Shown here piece by piece: positions 8,393 through 15,982 of a DNA stretch of 64,000 nt; the first letter of the stretch is position 1; the number at the start of each line of letters is the position of its first letter. Below the pieces are notes generated by a model. That model searched no databases. It was not told the origin of the DNA and was given only the letters and a program-made list of their open reading frames with translations. Where the stretch lies: the NCBI GenBank assembly GCA_035570235.1, contig DATMML010000012.1:1-64000 (forward strand), given 5' to 3'. Source of the DNA: Vicinamibacteria bacterium. GTDB lineage: Bacteria > Acidobacteriota > Vicinamibacteria > Fen-336. Position numbers and translations under genes: made by a program.

Positions 8393-11251
8393 GTGCAGCC
8401 CCCGGACCCCGCACTTCTTCGCGACCTCGGCCGCATTCTGTCTCCCGACCGCGTCTTGGCCCGTCCCCTCGATCGCCTCGGGCGTTCCGCCGACGCCTCC
8501 ATGTACCAGCTGATCCCGCAGGCCGTGGTGCGGCCCCGGGATCTCGCTGAGATCCGCGGCCTCTTCGACTATGCCCACGCCCACGGGCGGCGGCTCACGT
8601 TCCGGGCTGCCGGGACCTCGCTCTCGGGCCAGGCTCTGAGCGATGACCTGCTGCTGGAGCTTGCGCCCCACTGGCGGGCGGCCCGAGTCCTCGACCGCGG
8701 CCGTCGGGTCTGGACCCAACCGGGGGTGGTGGGCGGACACCTGAACCGCCTCCTTGCCCCGCACCGCGCGCGCATTGGTCCCGATCCGGCCTCTATCGAT
8801 GCCGCCATGATGGGCGGGATCCTCGCCAACAACTCCTCGGGCATGTGTTGCGGCGTGGCCCAGAACAGTTACCACACCCTCGATTCCTTGGCCGTGTTGC
8901 TCGCGGACGGCACCTGGGTGGACACCGCGCGCAGCGACGCCGACGCCACGCTGCAGCGCGAGCGGCCCGCCCTCCACGCGGCCATCCGGCTCCTGCGCGA
9001 CGAGGTGCGGGCCGACGCCCCCCTCGCCGCCCGCATCCGGGCCAAGTTCTCGCGGAAGAACACCACCGGCTACAGCTTGAACGCTCTCCTGGACTTCGAC
9101 GCCCCCGCCGACATCCTGGCCCACCTCATGGTCGGCTCCGAGGGGACCCTGGCTTTCGTGGCCGAGATGACGCTCAAAACCGTGCCCGAGCCCCCGGCCC
9201 GGGCCACGGGCCTGCTTTATTTTGCCGATCTCAAGGAGGCGGGAGCCGCGGTGGCGCCGCTGGCGGCGGCGGGTGCGGATGCCCTTGAGATCATGGACGC
9301 CGCCTCCCTGCGCTCCCAGGCGGACGACCGGGCCTACCCGTTCCCGATCGGGGATCGCGTGGCCGCGCTGCTCACCGAGTTTCGCGCCGCCGACGAGGGA
9401 GAGCTGGAGACGGCGCTGGCCCGGGCCAAGTCCGCTCTGGCTCCTTTCAACCTGCTCGCTCCCTTTCGCTTCACCACCGACCCCGTCGAGCGGGAGCAGC
9501 ATTGGCGCCTGCGCAAAGGCTTGGCCTCGCGGGTGGGGGCCCTCAGACCCTCCGGGACTTCCTTCCTGACCGAGGACGTGGCCGTGCCCACCGAGCGCCT
9601 GGCCGAGGCCATCGCCGATTGCCAGTCGCTCTTCGCTCGCCACGGCCTTCCCGACACCATCCTCTTCGGCCATGCCAAGGACGGAAACCTGCACTTCGTC
9701 ATGGCCGAGGACTTGCGCCGTCCCGAAGCGGTGGAGCGCTATGGGCGCTTCTTGGAGGCCCTCGTGGACCTGGTGGTCGCCAAGTACGACGGGGCGATCA
9801 AGGCCGAGCACGGTTCGGGCCGGAACATGGCTCCCTTCGTGCGCCGGGAATGGGGCGACCGAGCCTACGGGGTGATGCGACGAATCAAGGCCCTGCTTGA
9901 CCCGCACGGGATCCTGAACCCGGGAGTGGTCCTGAACGACGATCCCCGTGCCCACCTCCAGAATCTGAAGCCCATGCCCTCCATCTCGCTCCTGGCCGAT
10001 CGCTGCATCGAGTGCGGCCTTTGCGAGCCCCGCTGCCCCTCTCGGGATCTCACCCTGACGCCGCGGCAACGGATCCGAGTGACGCGGGAGCTCGCGCGAC
10101 TGGACGCCGAAGCCAGCCGGGAAGCGGGGGATCTCGCCTCCGCTCTGCGCGCCGACTTCGCTTACGAGGGAATCGCCAGCTGCGCGGGTGACTCCATGTG
10201 CCAGACCTCCTGCCCGGTCAAGATCGACACCGGCGCCCTCATCAAGGAGATCAAGGCCGCCGCCCAGCCCCCCTTTGCGCGTCGAGCCGCCACCTGGGCG
10301 GCCGGGCACTTCGGGCTCCTGGCTTCCCTCGCCCGCACCAGCCTCCGCGCGGGCCGCGCCCTGCGCTCGGTCCCCGGGGGCGGGCTCGCGCTCGAGGCCC
10401 TGACCGACCTGCTGCACCGCGGGCTGCCCTCGCTCGTGCCCAGGTTGGCCCCGGACCTCGAGCTGCCCCGCGCGGCGTCCGCTCTACCCGCCCTCCCGGG
10501 CCCCCGCGGCGGGCGGGCCGTCGTGTACTTCCCGAGTTGCCTCACGCGCATCCTGGGCGAGCTTCCTGGGGAGAACGCCCTCCCCCCCGCGCGCGCCGCC
10601 CTCGATGTCCTGCGCTGGGCAGGGGTGGACGTACGCTATCCCGATGGCATCGGCCGCCTCTGCTGCGGGCTGCCGTTTGCGGGCAAGGCGTTTCCGGAAG
10701 CGGCCCGGCGGGCCGGAGCGGAGACCGTGTCTGCCCTGTGGCGCGCGACTCACGAGGGCCGAGATGTGGTCGTGACCGACGCCTCGCCCTGCGCGGGGAC
10801 CCTCCAGGAGCTGTCCGCAGGTCTCTTGAGGGAGAGCGGCCGGAGTCTCCGCGTCCAGGACTTCCCGACCTTCTGGGCCCGCGAGGTCCTGCCCGGCCGG
10901 TCCGCTCCCCCGCGGCTCTCCGGCTTCGCCGTCCTCCACCCCACCTGCACCCTCGTGCGGGTGGGTGGCCTGCCTGACCTGCTCAAGGTAGCCCGGGCCC
11001 ACCGCGAGAGCGTGGTCGTCGCCGACGCGGCCGAATGCTGTGGCTTCGCGGGAGACCGTGGATACCTGGTGCCCGAGCTGACGCGGAGTGCCGCCGCCCG
11101 CGAGGCGGCGGAGGTGCGGGAATTGCTCGCGGCCAGAGGGGGCGGCCTCTACTCCACTTGTCGCACGTGCGAGATCGGGATGTCGCGGGCGGTGGGGCGT
11201 CCGTGTCGGTCCGTCCTCCACCTCGTTCACGAGGCCGTCTTTGGCGATTGA
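8393..11251 (+). CDS. FAD-linked oxidase / Fe-S fusion, D-lactate dehydrogenase-type (GlcD-GlcF fused)
   Basis: Large two-part oxidoreductase of 952 aa with a GTG start. Residues 1-530 form an FAD-binding PCMH/GlcD-like half, with FRAAGTSLSGQ, the IGPDPASIDAAMMGGILANNSSG region and ..VGSEGTLAFVAEMTL. The remainder is a GlcF/LldE-like half with ferredoxin cysteines (CIECGLCEPRC near 540, then SCAGDSMCQTSCP near 600). Two CCG-type motifs follow (LCCGLPFAGKAF and ECCGFAGDRGY) and bind a further Fe-S centre in this family. The fusion matches quinone-linked D-lactate or 2-hydroxyacid dehydrogenases. No transmembrane helix is evident, so it is probably peripheral at the membrane and passes electrons to the respiratory chain. 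The exact hydroxyacid is not decidable from sequence. Confidence 0.85.
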   Translation: MQPPDPALLRDLGRILSPDRVLARPLDRLGRSADASMYQLIPQAVVRPRDLAEIRGLFDYAHAHGRRLTFRAAGTSLSGQALSDDLLLELAPHWRAARVLDRGRRVWTQPGVVGGHLNRLLAPHRARIGPDPASIDAAMMGGILANNSSGMCCGVAQNSYHTLDSLAVLLADGTWVDTARSDADATLQRERPALHAAIRLLRDEVRADAPLAARIRAKFSRKNTTGYSLNALLDFDAPADILAHLMVGSEGTLAFVAEMTLKTVPEPPARATGLLYFADLKEAGAAVAPLAAAGADALEIMDAASLRSQADDRAYPFPIGDRVAALLTEFRAADEGELETALARAKSALAPFNLLAPFRFTTDPVEREQHWRLRKGLASRVGALRPSGTSFLTEDVAVPTERLAEAIADCQSLFARHGLPDTILFGHAKDGNLHFVMAEDLRRPEAVERYGRFLEALVDLVVAKYDGAIKAEHGSGRNMAPFVRREWGDRAYGVMRRIKALLDPHGILNPGVVLNDDPRAHLQNLKPMPSISLLADRCIECGLCEPRCPSRDLTLTPRQRIRVTRELARLDAEASREAGDLASALRADFAYEGIASCAGDSMCQTSCPVKIDTGALIKEIKAAAQPPFARRAATWAAGHFGLLASLARTSLRAGRALRSVPGGGLALEALTDLLHRGLPSLVPRLAPDLELPRAASALPALPGPRGGRAVVYFPSCLTRILGELPGENALPPARAALDVLRWAGVDVRYPDGIGRLCCGLPFAGKAFPEAARRAGAETVSALWRATHEGRDVVVTDASPCAGTLQELSAGLLRESGRSLRVQDFPTFWAREVLPGRSAPPRLSGFAVLHPTCTLVRVGGLPDLLKVARAHRESVVVADAAECCGFAGDRGYLVPELTRSAAAREAAEVRELLAARGGGLYSTCRTCEIGMSRAVGRPCRSVLHLVHEAVFGD

Positions 11252-11369
11252 CCGCGCCCCCGGGGGGTGTGCGCCTAGGGGGCCGAACGGCCCCGCACCC
11301 GGGGCGGCCTTCGGGAGGGCTCTCCGAGCCATCCCCGGGGACGAGCTGTGCGGGCGCGCGGCCTTCGGA

Positions 11370-11393
11370 CCTCTCCCGCGGGACCGGGAGAGG
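11370..11393 (+). promoter_or_regulatory. Perfect hairpin covering the Shine-Dalgarno of the GT51 gene
   Basis: CCTCTCCC at 11370-11377 and GGGAGAGG at 11386-11393 are exact reverse complements separated by 8 nt. The right arm is the purine-rich ribosome site of the GTG start at 11399. If the stem forms in mRNA, it would hide the ribosome site and lower or condition translation. A second GGGGCC/GGCCCC hairpin lies upstream at 11279-11294. No structure was computed. Confidence 0.45.
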
Positions 11394-11398
11394 GCTTA

Positions 11399-12928
11399 GT
11401 GCTCGGACGTGCGCGTCCCTGGGCCCCGTGGATCCTGCTTCTCGCGGCCGCGCTCCTCGCCGCTGGTCTCCTGAAGAGCTGGGGCGAGGGGAAGCTCCGG
11501 AACACGATCGAGACGGAGGCCGCGCGCTACGGGCTGGTCGCCCATGTGGAGGGCGTGCGCCTCGGGCTCTTCCCGCCCCTGCTCCTGAAGGATCTCTCCC
11601 TCCAGCGCGGTCGCTTGGCTCTCCGCGCTGAGAGCGTGGCCCTGAGCCTTCGTCTCGGGGCGGGCGGGATCCCCGTCCTCCGGCTTGCGATCGGTCCCGG
11701 GGGGGCGGCCTTGCCGGGGGGCCTCCGGGTCGAGGTGGAGCCGACGGTCTGGGAGGTGGCGCGGCGGACGGGCGCCAGCTCGGCAACTCTTAAGGAGCCG
11801 GTCGAAGGGCTCATCGTTTCCTATTTCGCAGAGCGGAAGCGAACGAACATTCGCCTTGACCACCTGCGCGTCTCAAGCGTGGCCCGTCTCCTGGTCAACG
11901 ACGTCCCTACCGTCGACCTCGGTGCCGTCGATGGAGAAGTCAGCGTGGGCCCGGCGAAACCGGGCGAGATCACGGGCGACGGGCGGGTGGCGGCGGCGGG
12001 GGTTGCGGTTGCGGGGACGATCGTCCTCGCGGGGACCCTGGACGACCCCCGGCTCGGCCTCGACCTCCGCGTGGAAAGAGTGGACCTGGCCCGGCTGCTC
12101 GCGACCTCGGGCCTTGGCCTTCCCGCAGGCGCGGCGGACCTCGGCACCGTGGCCCTCCAAGCCCGCTTCACCGGCCGGCTCTCCGACCCCTCCTCCTTTG
12201 TCGTGAACCACCGACTGGACTTCGTGCCCCCGCGGACGCCCGTCCCCGCGGTGGAGCGGCTCAAGACCGACTTCATCCACGAGGTCGAGCTGCCCGACGG
12301 AACCCGGCGCGCGATCGAGGTTTCGCCCAGTTCGCTGGACTTCATTCCCCTGGGCGAGGTTCCGCCGCTCTTCGTGAGGGCGCTTCTCCTGGCCGAGGAC
12401 GCCGGCTTCTTCGGCCATCGAGGCCTCGACCTCTCGGAGGTCCCGGTGGCCTTGGCCACGGACTGGGCACGGGGCTCGGCGGCGCGAGGGGCCTCCACCC
12501 TGACCCAGCAGCTCGCCAAGAACCTCTTCCTCTCCCGCGAGAAGAGCCTGGGTCGCAAGCTTCAGGAGCTCGCGCTCACCCTGCTCCTGGAGTCGGCCCT
12601 GGGCAAGAACCGGATCCTGGAGATCTACCAGAACATCATCGAGTGGGGTCCGGGGATCTACGGCCTGCGGCCGGCGGCGCGCCACTACTTCGGCAAGGAG
12701 CCGCGAGACCTCAGCGTCAAGGAGATGGCGTTCCTGGTGGCCTTGATCCCGGGGCCCATCAAATACCAACGCTCCCTCGCAGGGGGAGAGCTCTCGCCCG
12801 GCTTCGAACCTCTGGTCACCCACCTCCTGAGCAAACTCCGATCGGTGGAGGCGATCACGGATGAGGAGTACGAACAAGCCCGCGAGGAGAAACTCGTATT
12901 CCGCCGTCCCGAGATGCCCGGGCCCTAA
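11399..12928 (+). CDS. Peptidoglycan glycosyltransferase (GT51) with N-terminal AsmA-like region
   Basis: Membrane protein of 509 aa. The GTG at 11399 is chosen because GGGAGAGGG stands 4 nt before it. After a short head comes one transmembrane helix (PWILLLAAALLAAGLL). Residues 35-290 are a beta-rich periplasmic part resembling AsmA-type repeats (..LGLFPPLLLKDLSLQRGRLALRAESVALSL..). The C-terminal 190 residues are a GT51 transglycosylase: LLLAEDAGFFGHRG with catalytic Glu333, GASTLTQQLAKNLFLS, RKLQELALTLLLE and the ILEIYQNIIEWGPGIYGL region. It would polymerise lipid II into glycan strands in the periplasm. No transpeptidase domain follows, so it is monofunctional like MtgA, but with an unusual N-terminal module. 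Confidence 0.8.
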   Translation: MLGRARPWAPWILLLAAALLAAGLLKSWGEGKLRNTIETEAARYGLVAHVEGVRLGLFPPLLLKDLSLQRGRLALRAESVALSLRLGAGGIPVLRLAIGPGGAALPGGLRVEVEPTVWEVARRTGASSATLKEPVEGLIVSYFAERKRTNIRLDHLRVSSVARLLVNDVPTVDLGAVDGEVSVGPAKPGEITGDGRVAAAGVAVAGTIVLAGTLDDPRLGLDLRVERVDLARLLATSGLGLPAGAADLGTVALQARFTGRLSDPSSFVVNHRLDFVPPRTPVPAVERLKTDFIHEVELPDGTRRAIEVSPSSLDFIPLGEVPPLFVRALLLAEDAGFFGHRGLDLSEVPVALATDWARGSAARGASTLTQQLAKNLFLSREKSLGRKLQELALTLLLESALGKNRILEIYQNIIEWGPGIYGLRPAARHYFGKEPRDLSVKEMAFLVALIPGPIKYQRSLAGGELSPGFEPLVTHLLSKLRSVEAITDEEYEQAREEKLVFRRPEMPGP

Positions 12929-12970
12929 GACCCGTTCCGGGTCCCCGCCCCGGACCGAAACCGGGGCGCG

Positions 12971-13735
12971 CTAGCCGCGCTTGGTGAGCGCTTCCACGGT
13001 CTGGCGGATGCCCGCCCGTCCAGCGGGGCCGAACCAGGCGTTCAGGAACTCGCCCGCACGGGCGGCCTCTTGCCCGATAATCTCGCGGATGGTCCCCTCG
13101 CGCAGGTAGGCCTTGGTCCGTCCCAGGGCGGTTGGGTCCTTCTCCGCGAACTCCTCCAGCCGCGCTAGGCACTGCCCCTCGAAGCCCACCTCCTCCAAGA
13201 CCTCATGCACGAGGCCCACCGACCGCGCCTCCTCGTCCTTGAAGTTCTGGCCGAGGAGCGCCACGCGGGAGAGGGAGGCGGGGGGTACGGCGGCCTTGAG
13301 GAGGATGGCCACCGGCCAGGGAAGAGGGATCCCGACCCGCACCTCGTTGAGGCCGATCTGGGAGCCCAGCCGCAGGATCCGATGGTCGGCGGTGAGGGCG
13401 AGCACGCAACCCCCCGCCACCGCGTGCCCGCCGATGGCGGCGAGGAGCGGCTTGGGGAGGCTGAAGAGGGCCAGCGTGGCCTCCCCGAAAGTGACGAGGA
13501 AGCGCTCCATGCCCGGCCGGTCGTACTCGAAGAGGGTCACGAGGTCGAGGCCGGGGCAGAACATCTTGGGATGAGCGGAGGCCAGAAGCACCCCCCGGAC
13601 CCCCGCGTCGCCGGCCAGCTCCCGGCAGGCCCGCAGGAGCTCTTCCACGAACGGCTCGTCGATGGCGTTGCCCCGTGGCTTGTCCATGCGCAGGACGACC
13701 AGGTGTCCTTGCCTTTCCACCCGAATCCCGCCCAC
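12971..13735 (-). CDS. Enoyl-CoA hydratase/isomerase family protein
   Basis: Crotonase-fold protein of 254 aa, GTG start with AGGAGG five bases upstream. The CoA and oxyanion-hole segments are visible: LASAHPKMFCPGLDL for the first oxyanion loop and AAIGGHAVAGGCVLALTADHRI for the second. The usual hydratase glutamates around ..LGLPE.. are not clearly both present; the sequence reads IGLNEVRVGIPLPW with one Glu. It may therefore be an isomerase, a hydrolase or another crotonase activity. It probably acts on CoA thioesters in fatty-acid or aromatic catabolism. Several beta-oxidation-like genes occur elsewhere in this window (28.6 kb, 38.5 kb). Confidence 0.85.
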   Translation of the reverse strand: MGGIRVERQGHLVVLRMDKPRGNAIDEPFVEELLRACRELAGDAGVRGVLLASAHPKMFCPGLDLVTLFEYDRPGMERFLVTFGEATLALFSLPKPLLAAIGGHAVAGGCVLALTADHRILRLGSQIGLNEVRVGIPLPWPVAILLKAAVPPASLSRVALLGQNFKDEEARSVGLVHEVLEEVGFEGQCLARLEEFAEKDPTALGRTKAYLREGTIREIIGQEAARAGEFLNAWFGPAGRAGIRQTVEALTKRG

Positions 13736-13773
13736 CGCCGCCTCCTTTCCGCTCGCGAAGACGTGTGATTATC

Positions 13774-14766
13774 TCATCCCCAGAGCGGGAGCTGGACGGC
13801 GGGCGCGCGGGGAGCGGGCTCGACCGGGAACCCATCCTGAAGTCCGTGCTTCTCGCGGAGCCGCCCAATGCGGCCCCGGAGCCAATCGCGGTACCGCCCC
13901 TTCAAGTAGACGTGCCCGGCATAGGCCCGCTCGTAGGCCTCGAGGTGCTGGGGGAACGCTCCCGCTAGCCAGCGCAGGTACTTCTCCCGTGTGGGGGAGC
14001 GCAGGAAGAGGATGTTCCAGAACATCCGTTTCACCCCCGCCGCGGCCACCCGGCCGAGCAACTCGTCCAGGTCCGCTTCCCGGTCCGTGAGCAGGGGCAG
14101 GACGGGGGCGAGGGAGAGGCCGGCCACGATTCCCGCTTCCACCAAGCGGCGCAGGACCTCGATGCGCACCTCCGGGGGCGGGGCCCACGGCTCCAGGGCG
14201 CGCAGCAGCGGGGCGCGCGGCGAGATCAGGGAAACATGGACGGAGAGCGAGGAGCGTTCATGGATGCGGAGCAAGAGATCGAGGTCGCGGAGCACGAGCG
14301 CGCCCTTGGTGGTGATCGAGAGCCGCAGGCCACGCTGGCGGGCGACGAGCTCCAGGAAGCGCCGGGTGACCTTGAACTCCGCCTCGCCCGGCTGATAGGG
14401 ATCGGTAGCGGTGCCCAGGGCGACGAGCTCACCCCGGCCGCGGACCACGCTCAGCCGCCTCGCGGTCTCAGTCTCCCCCCCCGACTTGGCGTAGACCGTG
14501 GAGTGGAACTCGTCCCCTCCCTTGATCCCCATGAACTCGTGGGTGTAGGCGGCGTAGCAGTAGCGGCAGCCCATGGCGCAGCCGCGATAAGGGTTGACCG
14601 TCCAGCGGAAGGGCATGCGCGGGGAGTCGCAGCGGTTCAGGAGGGACCGGGTCTCAAGCTCGCGGTAGGTCACCCCGCCGCGCTCGGAGAGCGCCTCCCG
14701 GCCCATGAGCGGAGCCAGATGAGGGGCGGGGATGCCAGGCTGGAACATACACGCGACTTTCGCCAT
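13774..14766 (-). CDS. Radical SAM protein of the SplB/PA0069-like family
   Basis: Cytoplasmic radical SAM enzyme of about 330 aa. The cluster motif is GCAMGCRYCYAAYTHEF, with the CX3CX2C cysteines near residue 70. It is preceded by RMPFRWTVNPYRG, characteristic of the Rv2578c/PA0069 group related to spore photoproduct lyase. Downstream sequence includes VALGTATDPYQPGE and a C-terminal region rich in Arg and Trp. The reaction of this group is not established, and a DNA-repair role is only suggested by the SplB resemblance. The ATG at 14766 is preferred over the longer frame from 14853, which would overlap the divergent aldo/keto reductase leader. The ribosome site is weak, so the start is uncertain. 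Confidence 0.8.
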   Translation of the reverse strand: MAKVACMFQPGIPAPHLAPLMGREALSERGGVTYRELETRSLLNRCDSPRMPFRWTVNPYRGCAMGCRYCYAAYTHEFMGIKGGDEFHSTVYAKSGGETETARRLSVVRGRGELVALGTATDPYQPGEAEFKVTRRFLELVARQRGLRLSITTKGALVLRDLDLLLRIHERSSLSVHVSLISPRAPLLRALEPWAPPPEVRIEVLRRLVEAGIVAGLSLAPVLPLLTDREADLDELLGRVAAAGVKRMFWNILFLRSPTREKYLRWLAGAFPQHLEAYERAYAGHVYLKGRYRDWLRGRIGRLREKHGLQDGFPVEPAPRAPAVQLPLWG

Positions 14767-14824
14767 ATCTTCGCCACTGGGATACGTGCTGTCAAGGGCC
14801 CTCCTCGACACGCCCCAAGGATGC

Positions 14825-15937
14825 GTGGGATCCTCGGGTCCGGAGGAAAGCACGGCGAGCGGGCGCGCGACGGCGGCGGGGACGGCTACCTACGCTCGGA
14901 GATTCCCGGAGAGCGCGGCCCGGGGCCACTTCCGGGAGGCTCTCGGTCTCCATCTCTCCTCCGTCGGCCTCGGCACGTACCTGGGGCGAGCGGACGCGGC
15001 CGGCGATCAAGCCTACCGCGAGGCCATCGCGGCCGCGGTAGCGGGTGGGATCAACGTTCTCGATACCGCCGTCAACTACCGGGAAGAGCGCAGCGAGCGC
15101 GCGGTGGGCGCCGCTCTCGCGGACCTCGCCGCCGCGGGTTTTCCCCGCGAGGGGGTCGTGGTCGCGACGAAGGGAGGCTACGTTCCCGCGCGCGACCCCG
15201 AAAAGTACTTCGAGAAGCAGATCGTTGGGCGGGGACTCGCGCGGGCCGAGGATTTGGTGGCGGGCTGCCACTGCATGGCTCCGGGCTACCTGCGCCAGCA
15301 GTTGGACAGAAGCCTCGAGAACCTCGGTCTGGGCTCCGTCGACATCTACTATCTCCACAATCCCGAACAACAGCTCGACGAGGTGGAGCCCGCGATCTTC
15401 GGCGTGCGCATCCGGGCCGCTTTCGAAATGCTCGAGGAGGAGGTGGGGCGGGGCCGGGTCGGACACTACGGCACCGCGACCTGGAACGGGTACCGCATTC
15501 CCCCTGGCCCGCGCGCGCTGTCGCTGGAGGCCCTCGTGGCCCGGGCGCGCGAGGTGGCGGGCGAGAGCCACCACTTCCGCGTGGTCCAGCTCCCGTTCAA
15601 CGTAGGGATGCCCGAGGCGCTCGTGGCCCGGACCCAGGTCGTGGCGGGCGCGACAGGCTCCCTTCTGGAGGCGGCGGCCGAGCTGGGGGCGATCGTGATC
15701 GGCAGCGCCCCCCTCCTCCAAGGCCGGCTGGCCCGCGGCCTGCCGGCTGGCCTGGCCGTGACCCCTGGCCTCGCGACCGATGCCCAACGGGCTCTCCAGA
15801 TCGCCCGCTCTGCGCCCGGCCTCACCACCGCGCTCGTGGGAATGGCCCGCCTCTCCCACGTGCGCGAGAACCTAGCCGTCCTGGCCGTGCCTCCCCTGGC
15901 CCCCGCGGCCGTCGCCGGGCTTCTGCCCTCTCGCTAA
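14825..15937 (+). CDS. Aldo/keto reductase
   Basis: TIM-barrel NAD(P)H oxidoreductase of about 370 aa. The AKR residues appear in order: NVLDTAVNYREERSERAVG (Asp and the catalytic Tyr), VVATKGGYVP (Lys) and SVDIYYLHNPEQQLDE (His). The N-terminal segment ..HFREALGLHLSSVGLGTYLG matches bacterial AKRs of unknown substrate. The start is uncertain: a GTG at 14825 has AAGGA close upstream, and the frame is open to 14732. It is transcribed away from the radical SAM gene on the minus strand. The next gene follows at 45 nt (ATG 15983). The substrate is unknown. Confidence 0.8.
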   Translation: MGSSGPEESTASGRATAAGTATYARRFPESAARGHFREALGLHLSSVGLGTYLGRADAAGDQAYREAIAAAVAGGINVLDTAVNYREERSERAVGAALADLAAAGFPREGVVVATKGGYVPARDPEKYFEKQIVGRGLARAEDLVAGCHCMAPGYLRQQLDRSLENLGLGSVDIYYLHNPEQQLDEVEPAIFGVRIRAAFEMLEEEVGRGRVGHYGTATWNGYRIPPGPRALSLEALVARAREVAGESHHFRVVQLPFNVGMPEALVARTQVVAGATGSLLEAAAELGAIVIGSAPLLQGRLARGLPAGLAVTPGLATDAQRALQIARSAPGLTTALVGMARLSHVRENLAVLAVPPLAPAAVAGLLPSR

Positions 15938-15982
15938 AGCCTGGTGGGGGATGGCCGTATACTCTTGCTTGGGGTCGTTCCC

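Noticed and set aside
7910-10417. An 835-codon minus-strand frame
   Set aside because: It lies antisense to the lipoprotein and D-lactate-dehydrogenase-type genes, and its translation is Gly/Arg-rich with no domains.
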